A stretch of 64,000 nucleotides of DNA from CBFHND01 sp965657085 (GTDB lineage Bacteria > Pseudomonadota > Alphaproteobacteria > Rhodobacterales > Rhodobacteraceae). The notes beneath the pieces are model-generated. The model ran no database searches, was not told the origin of the DNA, and saw only the letters and a program-made list of their open reading frames with translations. Within the stretch, counting starts at the first letter, position 1. Each line of letters starts with the position of its first letter. The stretch covers positions 70,602 to 134,601 of the forward strand of contig CBFHND010000007.1 in assembly GCA_965657085.1 (NCBI GenBank), written 5' to 3'. The position numbers were made by a program, and so were the translations under genes. Below are positions 33,739-41,661 of the stretch, one piece after another.

Positions 33739-34514
33739 CAGAAATCCGTACGCCGCAGGGCGGCCTTGGCGGCCTTGCGGGCCTCATTCGACAGGTCCGA
33801 TCGGTTCAGGGCCAGCATGGCGTCGATCATCGCGGGCGGCGGGGAGGTGTTTGCGGGGGGCAGCGGGCTGAGGTCCGTACGCGGGATGTCCCCGACAACG
33901 GTCAGGAGCGCATCCAATGGACCAAGCGGCATGTCGCTGCACGCAGCGAGGTCCAGCGCTTCGACCTTTGCTGCGGAAAGCGTGGCGCGGCATTGATCCA
34001 CCACCGCCATCAAGTCCGCCGAGGCGGCGTAGTCGCGCGCATAGTCTTCGACACTTTGCGTGATCGGCGTGGCGCGCAGGTGCTGGACATAGCAACTGCG
34101 CAACCACGCCTCCGGCGCGCGGGTGGTCAGCACAACGATCTGTTCGGCGTCCGGAACAGCCTCTGCCAACGCATCGGTCAGCGCCTGAAGCAACCGGGGT
34201 GCCGCGTCATAGCTGCGCAGGCCGCGCCGTCCGGGCATATGCCCGCACAGGTCTTCACTGCTCAACAGGATGGGCCTGTCGCTGGTGGCCCAATCCCGGG
34301 CAAGCTCTGCCGCCTCGTATTGTACAAGGCCGAGGTCCATGCGGCTGCGGCTGATGGAATAGGCCCGCGCCGCTTCGCACAGGGCCACCATTTTTGGGCG
34401 CAGGACAAAACGAAGACAAGGGCGCAGGGCGCTGCGGTTGGCGCGCAATGTGGCTTGAACGGATGTGGTGCCTGTCTTGTGAAACCCGGCATGTATGACG
34501 ATGCGGGGCGGCAC
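33738..34514 (-). CDS. Sulfotransferase-like protein 3 of 3
   Basis: 258 residues from the GTG at 34514, directly after the rimM stop. It shows IHAGFHKTGTTSVQATLRANRSAL, SSEDLCGHMPGRRGLRSYDAAPRLL, VVLTTRAPEAWLRSCYVQHL and LNRSDLSNEARKAAKAALRR. The GTG is preferred because PPRIVIHAGFHKTGT then starts as in its paralogues; the open frame upstream runs through rimM. It heads the three-gene array inside the ribosomal region. Confidence 0.75.
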   Translation of the reverse strand: MPPRIVIHAGFHKTGTTSVQATLRANRSALRPCLRFVLRPKMVALCEAARAYSISRSRMDLGLVQYEAAELARDWATSDRPILLSSEDLCGHMPGRRGLRSYDAAPRLLQALTDALAEAVPDAEQIVVLTTRAPEAWLRSCYVQHLRATPITQSVEDYARDYAASADLMAVVDQCRATLSAAKVEALDLAACSDMPLGPLDALLTVVGDIPRTDLSPLPPANTSPPPAMIDAMLALNRSDLSNEARKAAKAALRRTDF

Positions 34515-34515
34515 C

Positions 34516-35025
34516 CTAGAACAGGCCCTCGGGCGGGTCCGCGATAATGCGGCCTGCATCCAGATCGACGGTCGGAACAGCGGCCAGCGTAAAGGGCAAC
34601 AGGACCGTCGCACTGGCCCCCGGCACGATGATTTCCAGCAAATCGGATGCGCCGTGGTTCTGCACCGACTTTACCCGACCCAGTTCCGCGCCGCCGGTGT
34701 CCAGCACCAACAGCCCTTCGAGATCGGTGTGGTAATATTCATCATCCGGCAGCGACGGCAGTTGTTCGCGTCGCGCAAAAAGCTGAACGCCCTTCAGGGC
34801 ATCGGCCTCTTCCTTTGTGGCGACCTCTGCGATGCGCGCGACAAATCCGTTCTTGATGGGGCGGATGATGGCCAGCGCAAAGCTGCGGTTGCCAGTCTCG
34901 TCTGTCAGCGGCGAATAGGTTTCCAGATCGGCAGGATCTGCGCAAAACGACTTCACGCGCAATTCACCTTGCACGCCATAGGCACCGCCAATGGCGCCCA
35001 CGCAAATCAGATCCTGATCGCTCAT
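34516..35025 (-). CDS. rimM: Ribosome maturation factor RimM
   Basis: A 169-residue RimM with the N-terminal ICVGAIGGAYGVQGELRVKSF domain and the PRC-barrel part (YYHTDLEGLLVLDTGGAELGRVKSVQNHGASDLLEI...LLPFTLAAVPTVDLDAGRI). It binds S19 in the 30S head during assembly. The start overlaps the upstream small gene's stop (ATGA). Confidence 0.95.
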   Translation of the reverse strand: MSDQDLICVGAIGGAYGVQGELRVKSFCADPADLETYSPLTDETGNRSFALAIIRPIKNGFVARIAEVATKEEADALKGVQLFARREQLPSLPDDEYYHTDLEGLLVLDTGGAELGRVKSVQNHGASDLLEIIVPGASATVLLPFTLAAVPTVDLDAGRIIADPPEGLF

Positions 35026-35171
35026 TCCACACCCCTGCAAACGCTGTCGCGCATGATGCCACCTTCCTCGATGCACCGCTCGGACGCGGCGTTGCTTTGA
35101 TAGACCCAGCCCGCCGCAAAGGCGATGGGCAACAGGATAATCAGACGCAAGAGTTTGAACATGGGGCGCAT
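35022..35171 (-). CDS. Small exported or membrane-anchored protein upstream of rimM
   Basis: About 49 residues (ATG 35171; an internal ATG at 35162 is equally possible). A hydrophobic N-terminal helix (LLRLIILLPIAFAAGWVY) is followed by a short periplasmic tail with two cysteines (ASERCIEEGGIMRDSVCRGVE). The stop overlaps the rimM start, so the two are coupled. I do not recognise a named family. Confidence 0.6.
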   Translation of the reverse strand: MRPMFKLLRLIILLPIAFAAGWVYQSNAASERCIEEGGIMRDSVCRGVE

Positions 35172-35467
35172 ATCCCTGATGGTATGTTGCCGTTGTGCCG
35201 CGATGGCCTGCGTGTGTCCAGTGCGCGCGCTTGCAACGCGGTGCCCCATGCTGTTGGTTGCCCGCACCGGGCGCAACCCTGCCCCGGATCGGAGAGTTCA
35301 TGTCGGTATAACCGGGCCAGCCCTGATCGGATCACGCAAGATCTGATCGTGCACCAAAACCAGATCACAGCGCGCTGAACCGGCGCGCCCGGTTTTGACG
35401 GCCCCCCTTTTTCCCAATGCCGCGCCCTGATGGGCGCAAATGTTCAATTCATTCAGGAGATTGGCCC

Positions 35468-35938
35468 ATGCCAAACCCGACATCCTTCGCGCGTCCATCG
35501 CGTGATGCCGATATCCCCGCCATCGCACACATCGCCGAGGAAACCCTGTTTCCCGGTGACATGCTGGCGCCCATGATCGCCCCGTTTCTGGACGGCACCG
35601 GTGAAGCCCTCTGGCTGACAGCCGAAGCGGACGGCATCGCAAAAGGGTTCGCATTCGCGGAGCCAGAGGCGATGACCGACGCCACGTGGAACCTGCGCGC
35701 CATCGCGGTTGATCCCGCATCCCACCGCAGCGGGGCCGGGCGCAGTCTGCTGGCGCAGCTCGAGGCGCTGTTGAAAGACCGTGGTGCGCGGCTTTTGGTG
35801 ATCGACACCACCCAGACCGAGGACCAGACCGCGGCGCGGGCGTTCTACGCGGGTCTTGGATATGCACAAGTCGCGCGGATCCCGAACTTCTTCGCCGATG
35901 GCGAAGACAAAGTGAGCTTCATCAAGCGCCTGCGCTGA
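35468..35938 (+). CDS. GNAT-family N-acetyltransferase
   Basis: 156 residues with the GNAT core: WNLRAIAVDPASHRSGAGRSLLAQLEALL (acetyl-CoA loop, RSGAGRS) and RAFYAGLGYAQVARIPNFF. The ATG at 35468 has AGGAG nine bases upstream. It is the only plus-strand gene inside the otherwise minus-strand rpsP-rpmE region and may be an insertion between rpsP and rimM. The substrate is unknown. Confidence 0.8.
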   Translation: MPNPTSFARPSRDADIPAIAHIAEETLFPGDMLAPMIAPFLDGTGEALWLTAEADGIAKGFAFAEPEAMTDATWNLRAIAVDPASHRSGAGRSLLAQLEALLKDRGARLLVIDTTQTEDQTAARAFYAGLGYAQVARIPNFFADGEDKVSFIKRLR

Positions 35939-35960
35939 TGTGTGGGTCTTGCACGACATG

Positions 35961-35989
35961 AAAAAGGCCCGCCCCTTTCGGGACGGGCC
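35961..35989 (-). terminator. Rho-independent terminator after rpsP
   Basis: On the minus strand GGCCCGTCCC-GAAA-GGGGCGGGCC forms a 10-bp stem with a GNRA-type tetraloop followed by TTTTT (35961-35965), 23 bases after the rpsP stop. It separates rpsP from rimM, which are cotranscribed in many bacteria. Confidence 0.88.
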
Positions 35990-36012
35990 GCGCTTTGGCG
36001 ATGGGCCAAGGC

Positions 36013-36417
36013 TTACTCTTCAGAAGCGGCTTCTTCCGCGGGTGCTTCTTCGGCCGGTGCGTTGGCAGCTTCTTCAGCTGCGGCCGCTTTGGCGGCTTTC
36101 TCTTCGGCGCGTTCCTGCGCTTTCTTGCCGGGTGTGCCTTTGTTGGGGTTGTTGCGCTCGGTCTTTTCCTTGACGCCAGCAGCTTCCAACATGCGTGCAA
36201 TCCGGTCCGTGGGCTGCGCGCCCTGATCCAGCCAGTGCTGAATGCGTTCCATGTTCATCTTGACGCGCTCTTCGCTGTCTTTGGGCAGCAGCGGGTTGTA
36301 GGTGCCCAGTTTCTCGATGAAACGGCCATCGCGGGGCATGCGGCTGTCCGCTGCAACGATCCGGTAGAAGGGGCGTTTCTTGGAGCCGCCACGGGCGAGA
36401 CGAATTTTCATAGCCAT
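36013..36417 (-). CDS. rpsP: Ribosomal protein bS16
   Basis: A 134-residue bS16. The core MKIRLARGGSKKRPFYRIVAADSRMPRDGRFIEKLGTYNPL is standard. It carries an about 45-residue Lys/Ala/Glu-rich C-terminal extension (KAQERAEEKAAKAAAAEEAANAPAEEAPAEEA), which is common in alphaproteobacterial bS16. Confidence 0.96.
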   Translation of the reverse strand: MAMKIRLARGGSKKRPFYRIVAADSRMPRDGRFIEKLGTYNPLLPKDSEERVKMNMERIQHWLDQGAQPTDRIARMLEAAGVKEKTERNNPNKGTPGKKAQERAEEKAAKAAAAEEAANAPAEEAPAEEAASEE

Positions 36418-36443
36418 GATAGATAGTCCTTTGGTTTGGTTGG

Positions 36444-36469
36444 GTAAGGTGGGGCAGGCCCCGCCTCAG
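36444..36469. repeat. GTAAGGTGGGG/CCCCGCC palindrome
   Basis: A copy of the dispersed palindrome in the rpsP-chorismate mutase gap: GTAAGGTGGGGC and GCCCCGCCT arms, with the last bases overlapping the stop codon of the chorismate mutase gene. Confidence 0.7.
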
Positions 36470-36762
36470 GATTGGTGTTGTTTGTGGTGCTGAATGACTT
36501 CAGCGATGATGAAGTTCAGAAACTTCTTGGCGAATTCGGGATCGAGGTCAGCCTCTTTCGCCAAATCTTCGAGCCGCGCGATCTGGCCCGCTTCACGGGC
36601 AGGATCGGACGGGGGAAGGTCGTGTTGCGCCTTGAGCGCGCCTACGGCTTGGGTGTGCTTGAACCGCTCGCCCAGCGTATAGACAAGGATTGCGTCCAGA
36701 CGGTCGATGCTGGCGCGATGCTCTTTCAGCACCTCAGCGGCGCGGGTGACGGGATCAGTCAA
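36466..36762 (-). CDS. Chorismate mutase, AroQ type
   Basis: About 98 residues, all helical. The AroQ pattern is seen: EHRASIDRLDAILVYTLGERFKHTQAVGALKAQHDLPPSDPAREAGQIARLEDLAKEADLDPEFAKKFLNFIIAEVIQHHK, with catalytic Arg/Lys/Glu/Gln positions. It converts chorismate to prephenate for Phe/Tyr synthesis. The TTG at 36762 is the likely start (AAAGGA about 8 bases upstream); no nearby ATG gives a sensible N-terminus. It overlaps the next acetyltransferase gene by 8 bases. Confidence 0.85.
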   Translation of the reverse strand: MTDPVTRAAEVLKEHRASIDRLDAILVYTLGERFKHTQAVGALKAQHDLPPSDPAREAGQIARLEDLAKEADLDPEFAKKFLNFIIAEVIQHHKQHQS

Positions 36763-37357
36763 TGGCCCATCCTTTCGGTTTGAACAGCGGATCGGCATAG
36801 TGGCCGATTTCCATTTCGATGCCATGCGCCAACTGCGTACCGTCCAGCGCCGTAGGGCTTGGATGACGATAGACCGCATCGCTGCCGTCGATGGTTGGTG
36901 CGTCATGGTCCTTGACCGCGCCCAGCCGTTCGGCGAGCCGGATGCTGTCGAGGTTCATCGGGTCGATATAGCTGACCGCGCCTTCCCAGCCATCGGCATA
37001 GAGGTGGCCGCGGACGGCATGCGTGGCCTCCAGCGCATAGCCTTTGCCCGCCTTGTCCGGCCAGATCACCCAGGCGATCTCGCGTTCGGGCCACTGCGCC
37101 GGTTGCCATCCGCCGGCCATGCCCAGCGTTTCGTCGCTGATCTTGTCGTGGATCATCCACATGCCAAAGCCGCGAATGTCCCAATGCCCGATCTCGGCGG
37201 CATACAGCATCCAGGACTCATAGGCGTTCAGTGGCCCGCCCATGAACCGTGACCGGTAAGACGAAAAAGTTGCCTTGAAATCCGGGTAATCCTGCGGTTC
37301 GGGACCGCGCAGGACCAGCCGCAGCGTTTCGATTACGGGTATGTTGCGCGCGGGCAT
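36755..37357 (-). CDS. GNAT-family acetyltransferase (RimJ/RimL-like), copy 1
   Basis: 200 residues. It has the RimJ/L layout: IETLRLVLRGPEPQDYPDF, FGMWMIHDKISDETLGMAGG, WVIWPDKAGKGYALEATHAVRGHL and NLDSIRLAERLGAVKD. It is a tandem paralogue of the next gene (same GHW..RG(F/Y)G(M/F)WMI and LAEKLGA features). Its start lies inside the stop region of that gene, so both are coupled. The substrate could be a ribosomal protein, an amine or an antibiotic; not decidable. Confidence 0.8.
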   Translation of the reverse strand: MPARNIPVIETLRLVLRGPEPQDYPDFKATFSSYRSRFMGGPLNAYESWMLYAAEIGHWDIRGFGMWMIHDKISDETLGMAGGWQPAQWPEREIAWVIWPDKAGKGYALEATHAVRGHLYADGWEGAVSYIDPMNLDSIRLAERLGAVKDHDAPTIDGSDAVYRHPSPTALDGTQLAHGIEMEIGHYADPLFKPKGWAID

Positions 37358-37358
37358 G

Positions 37359-37889
37359 TCAGAGGATCTCCGCTTCGGGATGGCGGTAGATACGGACCTG
37401 ATCTCCGGCCGGAGAGGTCCAGTCACGGTCATGCGTCGCGCCGAGTTTTTCAGCCAGCGCGATAGAGCGGGCGTTGTCAGGTGCGATCACGCTGATCAGG
37501 CGCTTCCAGCCCAGATCGGTATAGGCAAACTCACGGGCGCGCCGGGCAGCTTCAATGGCAAATCCACGCCGTTCAAAACCGTTGAACAGGGTCCAGCCAA
37601 GTTCGGCTGCGGGCCAGCCTTCGGGGTGAAAGAAACCGGTCATACCGGCGGTGGCACCGCTGGATTTTTCCTCGATCATCCAGAACCCGTAACCACGCAT
37701 ATGCCAGTGACCGAGGTCGGCGCACATGCCCAGCCATGCGGTATGGCGGGTCAGCGGGTCGTCGGCCGGGGTTGCGCGCTGGCTGGCCAGGAAACCGGTG
37801 TAGGCGTCAAGGTCCGTCAGCGACGGTGCGCGCAGGATCAACCGGTCGGTTTCCAGCGTGGGAATGTGGGGGGTGCCAACGTCGGTCAC
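37359..37889 (-). CDS. GNAT-family acetyltransferase (RimJ/RimL-like), copy 2
   Basis: 176 residues: LETDRLILRAPSLTDLDAY, HMRGYGFWMIEEKSSGATAGMTGFF, LGWTLFNGFERRGFAIEAARRAREFAY and NARSIALAEKLGATHDRDW. It forms a tandem pair with the preceding acetyltransferase and overlaps the NIPSNAP gene by 4 bases. Confidence 0.8.
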   Translation of the reverse strand: MTDVGTPHIPTLETDRLILRAPSLTDLDAYTGFLASQRATPADDPLTRHTAWLGMCADLGHWHMRGYGFWMIEEKSSGATAGMTGFFHPEGWPAAELGWTLFNGFERRGFAIEAARRAREFAYTDLGWKRLISVIAPDNARSIALAEKLGATHDRDWTSPAGDQVRIYRHPEAEIL

Positions 37890-38218
37890 AGGCCCAACTC
37901 CTCAGGCGTCGCACCTTCCAGAACGGGCCGCGTGAACGTGCGTTCAAAGCTCAGGATACATCCGCTGTTGCTGGCGTGACGGTAGGCCTTCTGGCAGGCG
38001 GTGTCCTCTGCCATGACGTGGCGATAGTCTTCGTAGGCCGCAAACGAGGGAAACGAGAACATCGCCCAGGCCTTGTTGTTGGCCCCTTCGGACGGCAGGA
38101 AATAGCCGTGGTGCGTGCCGCCCATCCGGTTGACCAGATGAATCCAGGCCTTGGCGTAGACCTCGAAGGCATCGACCTTTGCGGGGTCGATCACATATGT
38201 GATCAGCGCGGTGATCAT
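37886..38218 (-). CDS. NIPSNAP-family protein
   Basis: 110 residues of ferredoxin-like ABM fold: MITALITYVIDPAKVDAFEVYAKAWIHLVNRMGGTHHGYFLPSEG, AWAMFSFPSFAAYEDYRHVM and SFERTFTRPVLEG. The family's function is unclear. It overlaps ffh by 4 bases (ATGA), which ties it to the ffh transcript. Confidence 0.8.
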   Translation of the reverse strand: MITALITYVIDPAKVDAFEVYAKAWIHLVNRMGGTHHGYFLPSEGANNKAWAMFSFPSFAAYEDYRHVMAEDTACQKAYRHASNSGCILSFERTFTRPVLEGATPEELGL

Positions 38219-39723
38219 TTCTTCTTGCCGAACCCGCTCAGGCCCGGGGGCAGGCCCATGCCGCCACCCATACCGCCCAGACCACCGGGCAGCTTGCCGC
38301 CCATCTGCTTGGCCGCCGCTTCCAGCGCCTTGGGGTCCATCTGGCTGGGATCCATGCCGGGAGGCATACCGCCCTTGCCGAACATGCCTTTCATGGCCTG
38401 TTTCAGCATTCCGCCTTTGCCCATCTTGCCCATTTTCTTCATCATGTCCGACATCTGCCGGTGCATCTTGAGCAACTTGTTGAGGTCGCTGACCTCCATG
38501 CCCGATCCGCGCGCGATACGCTTCTTGCGGCTGGCCTGAAGGATCTGTGGATTGGCACGCTCTTTCTTGGTCATGGACGAGATCATGGCGATCTGCTGTT
38601 TCAGCACCTTGTCGTCAAAGCCCGCAGCCTCGACCTGTTTGGCCATCTTGCCCATGCCGGGCATCATGCCCATCATGCCTTCCATGCCACCCATCTTGAT
38701 CATCTGTTCCAGCTGCATGCGCAGGTCGTTCATGTTGAACTGACCCTTGGCCATGCGCTTCATCATCTTTTCGGCCTGTTCGGCCTCGATGGTTTCCTGC
38801 GCCTTTTCGACCAGCGACACGATATCGCCCATGCCCAGGATGCGGCCCGCGATACGCTCTGGTTCAAAGGTTTCCAGCGCGTCCATCTTTTCGCCAAGAC
38901 CCACGAACTTGATGGGCTTGCCTGTGACCGCGCGCATGGAGAGGGCCGCACCGCCGCGCCCGTCGCCATCCATCCGGGTCAGAACCACACCGGAAATGCC
39001 GATACGCTCGTCAAAGTTTTCGGCCGTGTGCACCGCGTCCTGACCTGTCAGGCCGTCGACCACCAGCAGTGTTTCGCGCGGGTTGGCCACGTCGCGCACG
39101 GCCTCGACCTGCGCCATCAGCTCTTCGTCGATGCTGAGGCGCCCGGCGGTGTCGAGCATATAGACGTCGTAGCCACCGAGGCCCGCCTGCGTCTTGGCGC
39201 GCTTGGCGATGGCCACGGGGTCTTCGCCCTTGACGATGGGCAGGGTGTCGACACCGATCTGCACGCCCAGAATGGCCAGCTGTTCCATGGCGGCCGGGCG
39301 GTTCACGTCCAGCGACGCCATCAGTACCTTCTTGCCCTCGCGGTCTTTCAACCGCTTGGCCAGCTTGGCGGTGGTCGTGGTTTTACCGCCACCCTGCAGG
39401 CCCACCATCAGGATGGGCGCGGGTGGGTTGTCGATCTTCAGCGATCCCGGCTCGCCTTCGCCGCGCAGCGTGTCGATCAGCGCATCGTGCACGATCTTGA
39501 CGACCTGCTGACCGGGGGTGACCGATTTGGTCACGGACTGACCAGTGGCCTGTTCCTGAACCTTCTTGACGAAGTCGCGCGCCACGGGCAGCGACACGTC
39601 TGCCTCCAGCAGGGCCACACGCACTTCGCGCAGGGCTGTTTTCACGTCCTCTTCGGACAGCGCACCCTGTTTCGTCAGCCGATCAAAGACGCCGGACAGG
39701 CGTTCGGATAGATTTTCAAACAT
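38215..39723 (-). CDS. ffh: Signal recognition particle GTPase Ffh
   Basis: A 502-residue SRP54 protein: N domain, G domain with P-loop GLQGGGKTTT (108-117), DTAGRL and TRMDGDGRGGAALSM, and a methionine-rich M domain (MKRMAKGQFNMNDLRMQLEQMIKMGGMEGMMGMMPGM) with the RNA-binding helix RKKRIARGSGM. The C-terminus ends in a long Gly/Met/Pro tail. It targets membrane proteins with FtsY. The start MFENLSERLSG at 39723 is the family's usual start; a longer frame adds 9 residues. Confidence 0.97.
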   Translation of the reverse strand: MFENLSERLSGVFDRLTKQGALSEEDVKTALREVRVALLEADVSLPVARDFVKKVQEQATGQSVTKSVTPGQQVVKIVHDALIDTLRGEGEPGSLKIDNPPAPILMVGLQGGGKTTTTAKLAKRLKDREGKKVLMASLDVNRPAAMEQLAILGVQIGVDTLPIVKGEDPVAIAKRAKTQAGLGGYDVYMLDTAGRLSIDEELMAQVEAVRDVANPRETLLVVDGLTGQDAVHTAENFDERIGISGVVLTRMDGDGRGGAALSMRAVTGKPIKFVGLGEKMDALETFEPERIAGRILGMGDIVSLVEKAQETIEAEQAEKMMKRMAKGQFNMNDLRMQLEQMIKMGGMEGMMGMMPGMGKMAKQVEAAGFDDKVLKQQIAMISSMTKKERANPQILQASRKKRIARGSGMEVSDLNKLLKMHRQMSDMMKKMGKMGKGGMLKQAMKGMFGKGGMPPGMDPSQMDPKALEAAAKQMGGKLPGGLGGMGGGMGLPPGLSGFGKKK

Positions 39724-40034
39724 GCCTTCGGCCTCCAGACCCGTTGCCATTTGCCCCCAAGATAGGAAGGAGGCGCGAATTCCACAAACGCCGCTGGCAA
39801 ATCCGCGTGGCTTTTATGCCAAACAGTTTTGCCCCCGTGGGCGCAACGCGCTGACGGAGGGCGATCCCCGAGTGTGGGGACCGGAAGATTTCACACTTCC
39901 GGAATGTGCGCAGCGTTTACGCCGGGCCGGGGCCTGAGTCAACAGGCGTGCGGTTTGACAGGGGCGCATCTGCACGACATGGTAATCGGCATTTGAGAAG
40001 ACCTTTTTTGCAATATCCATTTTGGAGATCACGC
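39724..40034. other. 311-base gap between ffh and a divergent hydrolase gene, with two hairpins
   Basis: No gene is supported. Two adjacent inverted repeats are visible: TCCCC-N6-GGGGA (39865-39880) and CCGGAAG-N8-CTTCCGG (39881-39902). They lie about 140-180 bases upstream of ffh on the minus strand and could be regulatory or RNA structures. The remaining sequence should contain both divergent promoters; I could not assign boxes. Confidence 0.45.
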
Positions 40035-40718
40035 ATGTATTTATTTCTGCACGGCCTGATCGGCAGTGCAACGCATTGGGACGCCATTCGCGCAGAATTG
40101 CCGCCCGGATCATCAAGCCATGCCCCGCAGATCGACTATTGCGGACAGCCGTTTGCACAGGTGACCGGAGACTTGCGTGACATGCTCAGGCAGGCTGACG
40201 GCGGCCCCGGGGTCATCATTGCCAATTCCATCGGGTGCGTCGCGGCGCTGGATCTGGGGGATGTGGCGGATCAGATTATCCTGACGGGCCCTCCGTTTGA
40301 CCATTCTTCGGGGCATGTACCCCTGCGGCGCTCAGAGCTTGAAGCATTTGTGCGCGCCCTGTTTCACCCTTCGCTCAGTGCAAAAGTGGCGGATGACCAT
40401 GTACTGCAGGCCATCGCCTGTCTGGACAGGTTGACGGGCAGTCGCGCGATGCTGCGCGAGGTGCGGCGTTTGCGCAAGCTTTCGGAATCCTTTGCCGCAC
40501 ACCCCGGGCTGACACAACATGCGCGCAAGATCACGTGCCTTCTGGGTCAGGACGATTTCATGACACCCGTGAATTCTGTACGCGCGCACCTGGCGCAGGT
40601 TGCACCACAGGCGCGCGTTCTTGTTGTGCCGCAATGTGGACATGCGGTGCCCGTGGAACGGCCTGGCGCTGTCCTTGATGTGCTTAGACGCGTGGGGACT
40701 GTTCCAGCCATGTGTTGA
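40035..40718 (+). CDS. Small alpha/beta hydrolase
   Basis: 227 residues from ATG 40035, preceded by GGAG. It opens with YLFLHGLIGSATHWDAI (oxyanion-hole HG), has an ANSIG nucleophile elbow (about residue 75), GQDDFMTPV for the acid and QCGHAVPVERP for the His. The lid is short and helical. Its last 35 bases overlap the convergent membrane-protein gene at 40684. The substrate is unknown. Confidence 0.7.
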   Translation: MYLFLHGLIGSATHWDAIRAELPPGSSSHAPQIDYCGQPFAQVTGDLRDMLRQADGGPGVIIANSIGCVAALDLGDVADQIILTGPPFDHSSGHVPLRRSELEAFVRALFHPSLSAKVADDHVLQAIACLDRLTGSRAMLREVRRLRKLSESFAAHPGLTQHARKITCLLGQDDFMTPVNSVRAHLAQVAPQARVLVVPQCGHAVPVERPGAVLDVLRRVGTVPAMC

Positions 40719-41166
40719 TACTGTCCGCCATGCGTTGCGCCATGGTTCCGGAGGAATAGGCACTGACGACCGGGTGGCGTCCTGCGCTCATCCCGCCATC
40801 AAGGATCAAAACGGGACGAGAGAGCGTTTGGTTGTTGTCGCTTCGGGTTTCCTCGATTTCCGCGCCGTGCAGATGGTCCAGCGCATGGACGACCTCGCTT
40901 TGCCTCAAAAGAGATTTGCGGCGCAGGGTCAGAGTGCCCGCAACGCGGTCAAGGATCACTTGCACCCGGTGTACGAAAACCACCATCGCAACCAATCCAA
41001 GGCCGCCACCGAAGATGATGAAAGCCAACCCTCCGGCAAGGGTCTGCGGCAGGACCAACATGCCTACGCCGACGAATACCAAGGTAAAGAGCGTCAGCAT
41101 GATCCCCCAGAACCAAGGGGTTTCATCGAGGATCAATTGATCAGGCGTGTCGCGCAACACTTTCAC
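40684..41166 (-). CDS. Membrane protein, tandem paralogue A
   Basis: 160 residues with two transmembrane helices (FWGIMLTLFTLVFVGVGMLVL and GLAFIIFGGGLGLVAMVVFV) and a cytoplasmic part VQVILDRVAGTLTLRRKSLLRQSE resembling a PH-like beta fold. It is paralogous to the next gene (LP(D/S)QLIL, ..APW, V..I.DRV.GT(L/V)TL.R..L.R). It overlaps it by 4 bases and overlaps the convergent hydrolase by 35. Confidence 0.65.
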   Translation of the reverse strand: MKVLRDTPDQLILDETPWFWGIMLTLFTLVFVGVGMLVLPQTLAGGLAFIIFGGGLGLVAMVVFVHRVQVILDRVAGTLTLRRKSLLRQSEVVHALDHLHGAEIEETRSDNNQTLSRPVLILDGGMSAGRHPVVSAYSSGTMAQRMADSINTWLEQSPRV

Positions 41167-41618
41167 GGCGCAGCCTCCAGCCAGCCGTTGATCGTTTGCA
41201 CCGCACGCTCCGGTCCGGGGCCGGAGACATAGGCTTCGATCAACGGGTAGGGCCTTGGCGGTCGGCCTACCTCAAGAATGGGCCTTGCGGTGTCGCTGAG
41301 GATTTGCGTGGTGGCACCGTGCACGTCCTCCAGGGCCAGCGTGTCGCGCGAGTAGCGCCAGAGCGTCTGGCGTTGCAGGGTCACGGTGCCCGATACCCGG
41401 TCAAAGATGATCTGATCCCGCTGCACCATCGCGGCAAACAACATCGCGGGGATGGCGGTGCCCGCGGCCAATGTCAGCAATCCGCGCGTCTCTCCGGCGA
41501 ACAGCAGTATCAGCCCCGCAAAGGCGCAGCCCAGAATGCAGACGATCAACCCAGCCCCCAAGAGCCATGGCGCATGGGCAAGGATCAGTTGCGAGGGCAG
41601 GTTGCGGACGATCTCCAT
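41163..41618 (-). CDS. Membrane protein, tandem paralogue B
   Basis: 151 residues starting MEIVRNLPSQLILAHAPWLLGAGLIVCILGC, with two membrane helices followed by DQIIFDRVSGTVTLQRQTLWRYSRDTLALEDVHGA. The same layout as its neighbour marks a duplication. No enzyme motif is visible. The start at 41618 gives the two paralogues equal N-termini; the open frame continues into the azoreductase region. Confidence 0.65.
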   Translation of the reverse strand: MEIVRNLPSQLILAHAPWLLGAGLIVCILGCAFAGLILLFAGETRGLLTLAAGTAIPAMLFAAMVQRDQIIFDRVSGTVTLQRQTLWRYSRDTLALEDVHGATTQILSDTARPILEVGRPPRPYPLIEAYVSGPGPERAVQTINGWLEAAP

Positions 41619-41661
41619 GGGGCCGATGCTAGGCCCGGCCCCATGGCGCTGTCCAGACTGC

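Noticed and set aside
35378..35394. AACCGG-CGCGC... inverted repeat (AACCGG/CCGGTT) upstream of the plus-strand GNAT gene as a terminator or operator
   Set aside because: Short arms, no T-run and no adjacent regulator gene; likely chance in GC-rich DNA.
38461..39711. A 416-residue plus-strand open frame across ffh
   Set aside because: Antisense shadow; the His/Leu/Gly-rich translation mirrors the Met-rich M domain of Ffh.
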